NCBI RefSeq assembly: GCF_013166595.1
Contig: NZ_JABKKG010000008.1
Coordinates: forward strand, 1-64,000
DNA: 64,000 bases
Direction: 5' to 3'
Origin: Palleniella intestinalis
Lineage (GTDB): Bacteria > Bacteroidota > Bacteroidia > Bacteroidales > Bacteroidaceae
The position numbers and the translations under genes are program-made. Of this stretch, positions 51,881 to 61,847 are shown piece after piece. The notes beneath the pieces are model-generated. The model was not told the origin of the DNA. It did not search any database and worked only from the letters and a program-made list of their open reading frames with translations. Position 1 is the first letter of the stretch. Each line of letters opens with the position of its first letter.

Positions 51881-52069
51881 CCGCTAAACATATACAACAC
51901 ATTATCATTCATCTGTTTCAGTTGTGATAAGCCACAATTCTCACATACAGCAACATAATTTCGCTGTAAAGTGTGGCTCCGCCACATCTTATGAGAAACA
52001 TTTCCTATGAAAACGTGATTTCACAACAACTTGCGGAGTCTCACCTGACATAAATAGAAACAAAACTTA
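51881..52069. repeat. Hairpin-rich repeated element, short copy
   Basis: Matches the ends of the element at 19850-20233: CGCTAAACATATACAACACA, CATTCATCTGTTTCAGTTGTG, TTTCGCTGTAAAGTGTGGC, CACATCTTATGAGAAACA. It contains a single GTGTGGCTCCGCCACA hairpin; about 195 bases present in the long copy are missing between two hairpins. It occupies the divergent promoter region of the HxlR regulator. Confidence 0.8.
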
Positions 52070-52125
52070 TTCACCACTACACTAACCAAGGACAAGGATA
52101 TGCCCTGAAACACCTGAAGAAAGAC

Positions 52126-52476
52126 ATGTACGAAAGAAAAATACCTGTTGACCTTGATTGTCCGCTGCGCCTGACGATGAGCCTTATAGGAGCGAAATGG
52201 AAATCTTGCATCATCGACGAACTGCGTAATCGGAAAATGCGCCCGAGCGAGTTGCACAAAGCTTTGCCGGAAGCCACGCCGCGCGTTCTCGACATACAGC
52301 TGAAAGAACTTGTTGACGACGGACTTGTCGAAAAAACCGTCTACGCCGAGCAGCCGCCACGTTCGGAATACTCACTGTCGGAGCTTGGTAAATCGCTCAT
52401 TCCCATCATCGACTCCCTGTTGGCATGGGGCGAAGAGCACGAGGATGTGTTTGAAAAGAAATATGGAAAACGATAA
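52126..52476 (+). CDS. HxlR family transcriptional regulator
   Basis: 116 residues, winged helix. LRLTMSLIGAKWKSCIIDEL and RMPSEL-like RPSELHKALPEATPRVLDIQ with the wing YAEQPPRSEYSLSELGKSL define the HxlR family. These regulators often respond to reactive or electrophilic compounds; a single Cys (position 12) is near the N-terminus. The next gene begins 15 bases downstream, so the regulator probably shares its mRNA, and it may also control the divergent NTF2-like gene. Confidence 0.93.
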   Translation: MYERKIPVDLDCPLRLTMSLIGAKWKSCIIDELRNRKMRPSELHKALPEATPRVLDIQLKELVDDGLVEKTVYAEQPPRSEYSLSELGKSLIPIIDSLLAWGEEHEDVFEKKYGKR

Positions 52477-52491
52477 AATAAGGCTTTGAAA

Positions 52492-55400
52492 ATGAGAAGA
52501 TTGCTGATATTTATTGCGTTTGTTGCGGTTGCCGTTTGTGGCAAGGCGCAGAGTTTTGACAGTGGTGCGAGCCACCTGAAAGGGAAAATCATCAATGTGA
52601 TAGGCGACAGCTACGTGCGCAACCACCGCCGTCCTTTCACCGAAGCGTGGCACTCGCTGGTGGCGGAGCGTAACGGTATGGTTTACCGCAACTATGGCAG
52701 GAACGGCAACTGCATCGTCTTTGACCGCGAGAAGGAGGGCTGGGGCAAACCGATGTTGGAACGTTACAAGGAAATGAACGATACGGCAGACTATGTGCTT
52801 GTCATTGCAGGTCACAACGATGCGTTCAAGATTGGCGGCAATGCCGACTCGCTACGCATTTTCCGCGACGGGCTGCGACTGTTCTGCAAGTGCCTCATCG
52901 AGAAATATCCGAAGGCTGTCATCGCGTTTGTGACTCCTTGGGATGTGCCGCGCGATGGCTTCCCGCAGACTATCAGGGCTATCAGCGAAGTATGTGCGGA
53001 ATACTCTATCCCATGCCTTAATGCTGCAAACACCGGCGGCATCAATGTTGGCAATGCCGATTTCCGCAAGCATTTTTTCCAAGGACCGAAGGACACCGCT
53101 CATCTAAACGCCAAAGGGCATGAGCTGTTCTATTCCACAGGCTTTCAGTTTATTAGAAGACTGAAGCCACGAAAAACCACAGAAGAGGCATTCCGTCAAC
53201 CGTCCGAAGAAGCGAAACCGCTGATGATTTGGCAGTGGATGGATGGCATGGTGAACGAGAAAGCAATAACAGCAGACCTCGAAGCCTACAAAGAGGCGGG
53301 CATCGGAGGTGTGCAGCAGTTCCTTGTCGGAGGAGAGGTGCAGACATTGATTTGCGACTCTGCCAACGCTATCGGAACAGAGAACTGGCGCAGGCAGATG
53401 AGTTTCGCCATCAGTGAATGCAAGAGACTCGGCCTGTCGTTCGGCACACATAATTGTCCGGGGTGGTCGTCAAGCGCATTCCCGACAGTGAAGCCGGAGG
53501 ACTCTATGCAGAAGATTGTGTGGAGCATGGCACGCAGCAAGGGCGGACGTGTGGAGCTTCCGCAGCCGGAAGTTGACGCGAAATACAATTATTACAAGGA
53601 CATTGCCGTGATTGCAATGCCTGATGCGGACACCGTTTCGCCGGAGTCGGTAATCGTGGTGGATGGCGGTGTGCTGCCGAAAGGGGACTGGCGTGTCTAT
53701 CGTTTCGGGCATACGACCAACGGCAAGACCAACTATGCGACAGCTCCGATGGGCGGTGTGGGGCTGGAATGCGACAAGATGAGCCGCGAAGCACTCGACC
53801 GTTATTGGGCAGGCTATCCGCAAATGTTGCTCGAACTGTCAGGCAATGATGCAGGACATGGAGCGTTCCAACGCCTTGAGATAGACAGTTATGAAGCCGG
53901 AGGGCAGGAATGGACAAAGCTGATGCCGGAGGAATTCCGGAAGCGTCGTGGCTATGACATCCGTCCGTGGCTGCCTGTCATTGCGGGTGTGACGATTGGC
54001 GACGACGCAGCAACACAGCGTTTCCGCAAGGATTGGCGTGCTACGGTGGAAGACCTTTTTGCCGAGAACTATTACGGATATATGAGCGAACTGGCTCACC
54101 GGCATGGGCTCACACTCATTGTGCAGCCTTACGGCACGGGCTCTTCAAAGCCTTTCAATCCTATAAACACAGGAAAAATCATCAGCCGGATCTCTGCGGA
54201 TGACCCTGTCTGTGCAGAATTCTGGATAAAACCGGAAAGATGGGGTTGGCCGCAAGTGCCGGGAGTCGTGGCTGCAGCACGCAAGGGCGGCCACGAGATT
54301 GTCTTTGCCGAGGGTTTCACATGTTGGCCGTTGCATGCCTGGAAGGATGACCCGAACGACTTGAAAAGGGTGGCTGACCGCTCTTTCTGTCTCGGAATCA
54401 ATTCGTTGATGCTCCATGCCGGAGCATTGAATCCTTGGACGGATCACAAACCGGGTATGACTTTTGGACAATGGGGCACACAGTGGACACCGGGACAGAC
54501 ATGGTGGCAGAGTGGCGGAGCAAAGGCTCTGTTCGGCTATATGGCACGCTGTCAGGCTCTGTTGCAGCGAGGACGCTTCATCGATGATTTCAAGAGCCGC
54601 GAACAGTCGCTTTCTGTCGATGATGTAAAGAGCGGAGATGGTGCTTCAATCAATGCGGAAGCCATACAATGGACACACCGCCGCGATGGCGATGCTGATG
54701 TTTTCTTCATTGCCAACACATCGGAATCTGCCGTATCGCCAACGGTTTCTTTCAATATCAACAGTCGTCTGCCGGAAGTTTGGAATCCTGAGACGGAAGT
54801 AATCGGTGAGGCAGATAATTGGAACATTGCCGACGGAAAGACATTTGTAAACCTGAACATGAATGCCGGAGATGCCCTGTTCCTCGTTTTCAGAAACGGT
54901 ACGGAGTCAACAGGCAAGGCTGTTTCTGAGGCAAAGGCCGCAGGGACAATTGCTTTGGACAACAAATGGACAGTGAAATTTCCAAGCGCTCTTGTCCCTG
55001 ACGCCCTCATTCTCGACAAACTCTCTTCATGGCATGAATCGGAAAATAATGGCGTGAAATACTTCTCAGGCACAGCCGCCTATACAACAAAGGTGAAGAT
55101 TAAGCGGATTGACAAGCATAGCCGATACATCCTTGACCTTGGAACGGTCAAGAATCTCGCGACGGTGAAAGTCAACGGCAAGGATGTCGCAAACCTCTGG
55201 CGTCCGCCATTCCGTTGTGACATCACCGACGCCCTGCACAAAGGAAATAACGAAATCGAGGTTTCGGTCACAAACCTGTGGGTGAACCGCCTTATCGGTG
55301 ACGAGCAAGAGCCTGACGACATAGAGTGGAGCGAGCCTTACCGCTTCGCACCAACTCCTGACGCAAAGCCTGCCGGCAGATTCATGAAATCCGTGCCCGA

Positions 55401-55533
55401 CTGGCTTCGATCAGGCAAACCACGCCCTTCCGCGAACCGCCGTACTGTAGTTTCGTTCAAGTTCTACGAGAAGGATGCCGAGCTTCTGCCGTCAGGCCTC
55501 CTCGGACCTGTCGTGATTAAGGTCATGGAATAA
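52492..55533 (+). CDS. SGNH esterase fused to GH106-like glycosidase
   Basis: 1013 residues. The ATG at 52492 gives signal peptide MRRLLIFIAFVAVAVCGKAQ; a TTG two codons earlier is less likely. Residues about 30-220 form an SGNH/GDSL hydrolase: Ser40 in VIGDSYVRNH, Asn109 in VIAGHNDAF, Asp201 and His204 in KDTAHLNAKGH. From about 243 (MIWQWMDGMVNEKAITADLE) to the end the protein resembles GH106 alpha-L-rhamnosidase-type glycosidases, including a beta-sandwich near the C-terminus. The fusion suggests removal of acetyl or other esters together with rhamnose release from pectic polysaccharide. It follows HxlR by 15 bases. Confidence 0.85.
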   Translation: MRRLLIFIAFVAVAVCGKAQSFDSGASHLKGKIINVIGDSYVRNHRRPFTEAWHSLVAERNGMVYRNYGRNGNCIVFDREKEGWGKPMLERYKEMNDTADYVLVIAGHNDAFKIGGNADSLRIFRDGLRLFCKCLIEKYPKAVIAFVTPWDVPRDGFPQTIRAISEVCAEYSIPCLNAANTGGINVGNADFRKHFFQGPKDTAHLNAKGHELFYSTGFQFIRRLKPRKTTEEAFRQPSEEAKPLMIWQWMDGMVNEKAITADLEAYKEAGIGGVQQFLVGGEVQTLICDSANAIGTENWRRQMSFAISECKRLGLSFGTHNCPGWSSSAFPTVKPEDSMQKIVWSMARSKGGRVELPQPEVDAKYNYYKDIAVIAMPDADTVSPESVIVVDGGVLPKGDWRVYRFGHTTNGKTNYATAPMGGVGLECDKMSREALDRYWAGYPQMLLELSGNDAGHGAFQRLEIDSYEAGGQEWTKLMPEEFRKRRGYDIRPWLPVIAGVTIGDDAATQRFRKDWRATVEDLFAENYYGYMSELAHRHGLTLIVQPYGTGSSKPFNPINTGKIISRISADDPVCAEFWIKPERWGWPQVPGVVAAARKGGHEIVFAEGFTCWPLHAWKDDPNDLKRVADRSFCLGINSLMLHAGALNPWTDHKPGMTFGQWGTQWTPGQTWWQSGGAKALFGYMARCQALLQRGRFIDDFKSREQSLSVDDVKSGDGASINAEAIQWTHRRDGDADVFFIANTSESAVSPTVSFNINSRLPEVWNPETEVIGEADNWNIADGKTFVNLNMNAGDALFLVFRNGTESTGKAVSEAKAAGTIALDNKWTVKFPSALVPDALILDKLSSWHESENNGVKYFSGTAAYTTKVKIKRIDKHSRYILDLGTVKNLATVKVNGKDVANLWRPPFRCDITDALHKGNNEIEVSVTNLWVNRLIGDEQEPDDIEWSEPYRFAPTPDAKPAGRFMKSVPDWLRSGKPRPSANRRTVVSFKFYEKDAELLPSGLLGPVVIKVME

Positions 55534-55752
55534 TCAAGGCAAGCCTTCTGTCTGCGCCATCACATGGCATCTGTTGAGTATCGGGCAATTCCCTTTCAGC
55601 TTCAGGTGGCATGTGGTGGCGCAATCGTGAACATGCGAAGCGTAAGCATCGCAATAGAAAGATATAAAAACCGCACTACATGGAAGTGGCATGGGCATTA
55701 AGATTAATGTATGGCAAATTCGAGAAAAAATCACTATTGTTTTGCAAAACTT
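55534..55752. other. Intergenic region with no confident gene
   Basis: A short minus-strand frame (55534-55734) holds a cysteine/histidine-rich peptide, but nothing else supports it. Bases 55590-55700 are low in long reading frames; a promoter for the next gene follows. Confidence 0.4.
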
Positions 55753-55784
55753 TTTGTCCGTTTGGGAAATAATTGCTAATTTTG
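55753..55784 (+). promoter_or_regulatory. Promoter of the C10 peptidase gene
   Basis: TTTG (55753-55756), 20-base spacer, TAATTTTG (55777-55784); leader of about 90 bases. Confidence 0.78.
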
Positions 55785-55882
55785 CAGCCGATTTTGTGAA
55801 ATCGTATTTTTACAATCGCAAAACAAGAAAATTAAACATTATATTCATTAATCAAATTAAAAGAAACGATTAGTCTTTTTTT

Positions 55883-58800
55883 ATGTTGAAACAGTTTTTC
55901 AAATCGCTGCTTCTTCTTATGTGCGTGTGTGTCCCTTGCGGCATGCAAGCCAAAACCATCACTTCGGAAGAAGCTGCACGGATTGCAACCGACTTCTTTA
56001 GTGCCGGCAATGTCTCGCGCCTGAGCAGCATTGACGCCTTGGAACTGGTGTGTGCTTCTAAAAAGAGTGACGGCACTCCCGTCTACTACGTTTTTAATGC
56101 CAAAGACAGCCGAGGATTCATCATCATTTCGGCTGACGACAATGCTATTCCTATTGTGGGCTACTCTTATGAGTCGTCATTCATGCCGGACAATGTTTCC
56201 GATGCTACGGTGAAGATGATTGCCAATGCCATAAAGCAAGTGGCAGGACGCGCAGGGGAACTCCGCAGCCGTGCAAAGGCAAGAGTCTCAGGCAAGAAAC
56301 TCATCAAGACAGCGGAATGGAGCCAGGAGTCACCGTTCAACAACCTCATCCCAAACCGTCGTCTGGTGGGATGTGTCGGAACGGCTATGGCTACTGTGAT
56401 GAAATACCACAATCACCCTGCAAGCGGCACCGGTTCGCTTGACGGCACGGACTTTAACACGCCGTATGATTGGAAGAACATGAGAACCGACAACTACCGT
56501 TATGGCTATTCGGCAGAGGAAGCCAAGGCGGTGTCTACACTTATGGCACACTGTGCAATCTCCGTCAAGACAGATTTCGGAATGTCCGGTTCAAGTGCTT
56601 TCGAGGTACGTGTGCCTGCTGCCCTCATTTCCTATTTCGGCTATGCACCGCAAGTCTCTTACAAGAAGCGTTCGGAGACAGACCGCGCCACTTGGGATGG
56701 CATCATCATAAATGAGATTGAGGCCGGACGCCCTGTCATCTACAGTGGACAGGATGTGTCGGTAGGGCATGCTTTCGTATGCGACGGCTACGAAATGAGG
56801 GGGACTGTGCCATATTTCCATATCAACTGGGGATGGGGTGGCTCTGCCAACGGATATTTCTCTTCCGACGCACTGAACCCGACAGTCAGCACTTCGCACA
56901 GTTTCAACGACCAGACAACAATTATTTACAACATCAAGCCGGCAGCAAACACCGGTGTTTGGTCGCCAATCCATCTCACCTCCGACGAGCGTCAGGTGGG
57001 TATGACCTCCGATGTGGCAAACATCAGTGCAGGAACAAAGTTCACGGTAAGAGCAGGAGCACTGAAAAACGTGTCCTATGGCAACTTTGCCGGGCGTATT
57101 GCCGTGGCTCTCTATTCTGCTGACGGAAAGCGGAAAGCAATGCTTTGCAACGGCAAGACTCTCTCACTGCAGTCTATGCAGATTATGCAGCAACGCTATG
57201 TTGACTTCGATTGTATTGTCCCTGCTGGCACAACTGTTGCCAATGACGACATTGTGCGTCTGGCAACCATGGCTGACGGGACAAACGAATGGCAGCCTGT
57301 AACCGGCGATCTCATCACTACCAATGAGATAAAGGCAAAGAACAACACCATACAGTACTTCACCGTGGACATTCCTGCCACTGTGAACGGTGCTGTCATC
57401 TCCGGTGCCGACAACAAAGTGATAAAGGGACGCGACTATACATTCAAGGTTGTACCGGCATCCAAAGACATGGTTGTCACGGTCAAGGCTAACGGTTTCA
57501 TCCTTTCGCCAAACAGTGAGAATGTCTACCGCATCACCAATGTTACCGCCAACCAGCAGATTCGTATCATAGTGCAAACAGCCGCCGAGGTGGTTAGCAA
57601 GCGCAGCTTGTGGGTCAGTGCCGGCGGACTTGAAAGCCTTATAAGTGAGGCTGATGCGGGAACCATAAAGGAACTGACACTTTATGGCACAATCGACGTG
57701 CGCGACTTCACTTTCATACGTGAGCGGATGAAGCTCACATCACTTGATATTTCAGGTACAAACATTGTGGCAAACGGTTCAAATCCTGCCAACGCCATAC
57801 CTACCAAGGCGTTCAGCGGTTACAGGTCATTGCAGGAAATCATATTGCCACAAAAGTTGTCCACACTGAAGAACGGATGCTTTAACGGCACCGGATTGAG
57901 AAAAATAGAAATACCGGCATCTGTCGGCACATATGAGTACAACATCTTCCTTAACTGCTCCTATCTGAGCGAAGTCATTGTACGTCGTAATGCGCCGGCT
58001 TGGGTGAACTGGTGCGTGTTCACCGGTACTCCGAAAGCAAAACTTGTCGTGCCTGTCGGAGCGTCTGCCGCTTACAAGGCAAAGGACAATTGGAAGGATT
58101 TCAAGAACATTGTTGAGGAAAATCCGTCACCTGCTTCTTCCTATAAGGTGGTTCTTCAGGAGAAGGAGGGTGTGAAAATCACTCCCGAAACCGAAAACCT
58201 TGAAGTGCAGGCGGGCAAATCATTCTCTTTCACTGTTGAGACCGACGAGCGTTTTGGCGATGCAATGATGGAGGTCTATGCCAATACAACCAAGCTGAAT
58301 GCCGGCTCTGACGGCAGATATACGGTAACGGTGAATGCCAACACCATGATTCACGCCAACTTCGTCCATCCGACACCGACCATCGGCGCGTCATCATGGA
58401 AACTGACCGACGCCAAAGGCGGTATTGGATTGGCTACCGATGTCATCAATGTGCTGCCGGGAAAGGCGTTTTCCATACGCGCCAACGCATTGGCTATTCC
58501 AAAGGAGCAAGCAGCAATGTTCTATGCTGCCGCACTCACCGATGCCAACGGAGCCATCAAGGAATTCATTTCCCCAATATTCAACAACTCGGCAAGCAAC
58601 TACGGCAACCTCCCTTGCACATTCAATTGCCAGGTGAAAGAATCTTCTGTACGCGAAGGAAACAAAGTGCATATCGTCACTTCATACGACAAGAAAGACT
58701 GGTATCTTGTCAAGGGAACAAACAATGCTGTCAAAGATGCTGTCAACGCCATCGGCAACGAGGTTGTCTATCATAAGATTACCATGCCGTCAGCGGTGAA

Positions 58801-61561
58801 GGGTGCTACCATCCAAGGCGCTGCCGACCAAATTGTCCGCGGAATGGACTTCGCATGCAAAATCATGCCTGTCTCTGTGGCGGATGCTATCACTGTGCTT
58901 GTAAACGGTAAGGTTGTAGCTGACCGCGTAGGTGTCGCACAGGTCAAAGTGGAAAGCGTGCGCGAAGACCTTGACATTGCCATACAGGTTGTGGCTGCCG
59001 GAAATGACACTTACACTGCCATCAACATCCATACGGGTGAGCTGGCTTCAAAGGTTTCGCCGGGAGCATTCCCGTCACGCCTGAAACTGATGGGCGAGAT
59101 GAACGCCGCCGACTTCAAGGTACTGCAGGACAATGCTTCAAAACTTGTGGCACTCGACCTTACAGACGTGACCATCAAAAGCTATCCGAACCAAAACTCA
59201 TTGCCTTCAATGGCTTTCGCTTCGTCAGGCGTACAAGCAACGGCGTTAACGACTATCCTCCTGCCGAATAACCTTGAGAGCATAGAGGCAAATGCATTCT
59301 ACCGTTGCGCAAAGATACAGGAAATCATCATTCCTGAGAACGTGACCTACATTGGAAGCGGAGCTTTCACCTCATGTATAAACCTCAAGAAAATCGTGGT
59401 TAGGTCAAAGATACCTGTAAAACTGACAAGCAGTCCGTTCCCGACAAACATTTCAGGCATAACCCTCGAAGTTCCAAAGGGTGCGGAGGCTGCCTATGCC
59501 GCAAGTGCATTCTGGAAAGACCTGACAAGCAGTGTATCTCCTGTCTACTATAACATACAGATCGACCCAGAGAGAGTGTTCCAGTACTCTGACAAAGAGC
59601 CGCTGACACACATTGAGGGACCGTCGGGAAGCCAACACAAGACCGTGCAGCTCGGACTGCCGAACTTCCGCCCGACTTCCTACAAGCCGAATCCGGGCTA
59701 CAGGGAGGGTGTGGCATTCAAATTGTATGACAACAAGCAGGACGTGACCGGACTGCTCAATGCACTTGATTATAATAATGTGTTTGCCAGAAACGGAGTC
59801 TACCTTGTCCCATTCTATGGCGAGTCAAAAGACCCGCAGTATCTTACCTGTCCACAGGATCATGTCATTGACGTTGTGTTCCATTACAACATAAAAGTCA
59901 ATGACCTGTCGGGCAAAGCAAAGATTGAGTTCGTAGACTTGGACGAGGCAAGCGTCTGGCGAAACGCAGAGATGAACAAGTTTGTGGAAGGCTCAACACA
60001 ACGCCCTACACTGTATAAAGAGGGCGGCACATACAGGTTTACCGTTACATCCGAAAACGCAAATATGACACCGGTAGTGAAGATGGGCGGCGAAACCATC
60101 TATCCAGATGAAAACGGGGTATATGCAGTGACAAACCTACAGTCGGACGTGACAATGGATGTGACAATGGCACTTTCCGAAGATGACGAGCCTGTACTTG
60201 ACGCTGAAGATGTGACAAACATCGGCAAGGAGGAAGCCGCAGAAGTGACAAGCCTTGAATTGTCAGGCACAATGACCGGCAGCACATTCGCGAACATACG
60301 CAATAATTTCACATCCTTGGAGAATCTCGACCTGTCGGGAACAAACAACACGGAGATTCCTGACAATGCTTTCGCGGGTATGGAATCGCTGATAAATGTT
60401 GTAGTATCGGATAACGTAACTGCCATCGGCAAAGATGCTTTCAAAGGCTGCTCACAGCTTGAATCGCTGACACTCAACTCTGTCACCACCATCGGCAATG
60501 GAGCTTTCGACGGATGTTCGTCAATCACAAGCATTATGCTCAACGGTAACAACAACGGCAGACAGACACGCGCTACCGTGACAGGCATAACCGACGAGTC
60601 ATTCAAAGGCATCAACCCGAACTGTATCATCTATATGTCTAAAGGTCTGGAGAGTATGATTTCTGCAAAGACGAACATCGTACTCAACGGCAATGGCAAG
60701 CGTGAAGCTATGACCGACATTATCCTCAATGACAATTCGGCATTCAGAATCCCTGCCAGCTTCGAACTTGGCAAGCGAAGCGCATCACTGCCTGTCAAGC
60801 TGACCTACACTCATCCGGAAGATGTCGCAAAGGATTGGAAAGGCATCATCCTGCCGTTCGTACCGACACGCATCACTGACATCAACGGAAACGAGTATGC
60901 CATAAGCAGCAAGGGCAAGAATACAATCAGTGTGATGTCATTCAAGACCAATGGCACAGCACTCGAACGCCACACTTCGATTGAAGCTAACAAGCCGTAC
61001 ATGGTACGCATAAACGCTTGTCCGAAGGAAGACATAGAACTCATTTTCTCTGCCACAAGCACAAAGAATGACAAGGCACCGGCTGCCGATGATATGTCAC
61101 AAACCTTCGATATGCCGATAACACCGGAACAAGATGCCATCATCAAGACCGGCCGCGACTTCTGTCTTTACGGATGCTATGCTGCAACAAAGACCGACAA
61201 CGGCATGTATCTGCCTGATGCAGAAGGCTACCGCTTCGTCCGTATAGCCGAAGAAGAGGTGGGCAGCCTCATCGCTCCATTCTCGGTTTATGCAAGAGCA
61301 AACAGTCCGCAGGCAGCCGAATCGTTCGCTATCGGTAAGGCTGACACCTCCACCGGCATTGATTCCGGCAAACTGTACGGTGGCACAAAGCTATACAGAA
61401 GCGAAGAAGGGCTTGTGATTGTGTCAGCTGAAAAGCGCGTTATCAGCATATACACCGTTTCCGGAATGTGTGTAACCACACTGACTGTCAATCAGGGAAG
61501 CACAACAGTGGCACTCGCTCCGGGTGCATACATCATTGACGGAGTCAAGGTGGTACTCTAA
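55883..61561 (+). CDS. Secreted C10 (streptopain-like) peptidase with BspA-type LRRs
   Basis: 1892 residues with signal peptide MLKQFFKSLLLLMCVCVPCGMQA. An inhibitory propeptide (about 25-145, SEEAARIATDFF ... GFIIISADD) is followed by the C10 catalytic domain: Cys164 in VGCVGTAMATVMKYHNH, His296 in VGHAFVCDGY, FHINWGWGGSANGYF. Then come beta-rich domains and three blocks of LRR_5/BspA leucine-rich repeats (LQEIILPQKLSTLKNGCF; IQEIIIPENVTYIGSGAF; LESLTLNSVTTIGNGAF). The last 60 residues (VISIYTVSGMCVTTLTVNQG ... PGAYIIDGVKVVL) look like a C-terminal sorting domain. Streptococcal SpeB and Porphyromonas/Prevotella interpain A are relatives; it probably digests external proteins while the LRRs bind surfaces. 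Confidence 0.9.
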   Translation: MLKQFFKSLLLLMCVCVPCGMQAKTITSEEAARIATDFFSAGNVSRLSSIDALELVCASKKSDGTPVYYVFNAKDSRGFIIISADDNAIPIVGYSYESSFMPDNVSDATVKMIANAIKQVAGRAGELRSRAKARVSGKKLIKTAEWSQESPFNNLIPNRRLVGCVGTAMATVMKYHNHPASGTGSLDGTDFNTPYDWKNMRTDNYRYGYSAEEAKAVSTLMAHCAISVKTDFGMSGSSAFEVRVPAALISYFGYAPQVSYKKRSETDRATWDGIIINEIEAGRPVIYSGQDVSVGHAFVCDGYEMRGTVPYFHINWGWGGSANGYFSSDALNPTVSTSHSFNDQTTIIYNIKPAANTGVWSPIHLTSDERQVGMTSDVANISAGTKFTVRAGALKNVSYGNFAGRIAVALYSADGKRKAMLCNGKTLSLQSMQIMQQRYVDFDCIVPAGTTVANDDIVRLATMADGTNEWQPVTGDLITTNEIKAKNNTIQYFTVDIPATVNGAVISGADNKVIKGRDYTFKVVPASKDMVVTVKANGFILSPNSENVYRITNVTANQQIRIIVQTAAEVVSKRSLWVSAGGLESLISEADAGTIKELTLYGTIDVRDFTFIRERMKLTSLDISGTNIVANGSNPANAIPTKAFSGYRSLQEIILPQKLSTLKNGCFNGTGLRKIEIPASVGTYEYNIFLNCSYLSEVIVRRNAPAWVNWCVFTGTPKAKLVVPVGASAAYKAKDNWKDFKNIVEENPSPASSYKVVLQEKEGVKITPETENLEVQAGKSFSFTVETDERFGDAMMEVYANTTKLNAGSDGRYTVTVNANTMIHANFVHPTPTIGASSWKLTDAKGGIGLATDVINVLPGKAFSIRANALAIPKEQAAMFYAAALTDANGAIKEFISPIFNNSASNYGNLPCTFNCQVKESSVREGNKVHIVTSYDKKDWYLVKGTNNAVKDAVNAIGNEVVYHKITMPSAVKGATIQGAADQIVRGMDFACKIMPVSVADAITVLVNGKVVADRVGVAQVKVESVREDLDIAIQVVAAGNDTYTAINIHTGELASKVSPGAFPSRLKLMGEMNAADFKVLQDNASKLVALDLTDVTIKSYPNQNSLPSMAFASSGVQATALTTILLPNNLESIEANAFYRCAKIQEIIIPENVTYIGSGAFTSCINLKKIVVRSKIPVKLTSSPFPTNISGITLEVPKGAEAAYAASAFWKDLTSSVSPVYYNIQIDPERVFQYSDKEPLTHIEGPSGSQHKTVQLGLPNFRPTSYKPNPGYREGVAFKLYDNKQDVTGLLNALDYNNVFARNGVYLVPFYGESKDPQYLTCPQDHVIDVVFHYNIKVNDLSGKAKIEFVDLDEASVWRNAEMNKFVEGSTQRPTLYKEGGTYRFTVTSENANMTPVVKMGGETIYPDENGVYAVTNLQSDVTMDVTMALSEDDEPVLDAEDVTNIGKEEAAEVTSLELSGTMTGSTFANIRNNFTSLENLDLSGTNNTEIPDNAFAGMESLINVVVSDNVTAIGKDAFKGCSQLESLTLNSVTTIGNGAFDGCSSITSIMLNGNNNGRQTRATVTGITDESFKGINPNCIIYMSKGLESMISAKTNIVLNGNGKREAMTDIILNDNSAFRIPASFELGKRSASLPVKLTYTHPEDVAKDWKGIILPFVPTRITDINGNEYAISSKGKNTISVMSFKTNGTALERHTSIEANKPYMVRINACPKEDIELIFSATSTKNDKAPAADDMSQTFDMPITPEQDAIIKTGRDFCLYGCYAATKTDNGMYLPDAEGYRFVRIAEEEVGSLIAPFSVYARANSPQAAESFAIGKADTSTGIDSGKLYGGTKLYRSEEGLVIVSAEKRVISIYTVSGMCVTTLTVNQGSTTVALAPGAYIIDGVKVVL

Positions 61562-61569
61562 ACCCATAT

Positions 61570-61594
61570 GTGCTTGCCATACACCGGCAAGCAC
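61570..61594. terminator. Hairpin after the C10 peptidase gene
   Basis: GTGCTTGCC with GGCAAGCAC, seven-base loop, nine bases after the stop; no T run, so perhaps a first stem of a longer terminator region. Confidence 0.5.
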
Positions 61595-61609
61595 ACTCCA
61601 AACAAACAG

Positions 61610-61650
61610 AAACAGTCTTGATAGCAACGAAAACTCTCAAGACTGTTTTT
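61610..61650 (+). terminator. Intrinsic terminator of the C10 peptidase gene
   Basis: AAACAGTCTTGA (61610-61621) pairs with TCAAGACTGTTT (61637-61648), followed by T residues. Confidence 0.82.
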
Positions 61651-61730
61651 ATTATTGGCATTCGGCAAATCCTATAGATGTTACTACGACAATTCTCTGA
61701 GGGATAAGCCATGATGTCAGGCAAACACAA

Positions 61731-61762
61731 AAAGGGACACTCCGAAAACGGAATGTCCCTTT
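61731..61762. terminator. Terminator of xylA (minus strand), possibly bidirectional
   Basis: AAAGGGACACTCCG pairs with CGGAATGTCCCTTT over 14 positions with one mismatch, closing an AAAA loop; T-rich on both ends. It lies 86 bases beyond the xylA stop. Confidence 0.75.
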
Positions 61763-61847
61763 ATTGTTATTTATCCTAATTCCATCCTATCGTTCCGCCG
61801 TCATCCGCAGTGGGATTGCCGGAGAACAGGAGCAGGAACAGTAAGGA

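Noticed and set aside
55534..55734. Small minus-strand Cys/His-rich frame between the GH106-like and C10 genes
   Set aside because: The pattern is suggestive of a metal-binding peptide but there is no promoter, homology or start support.
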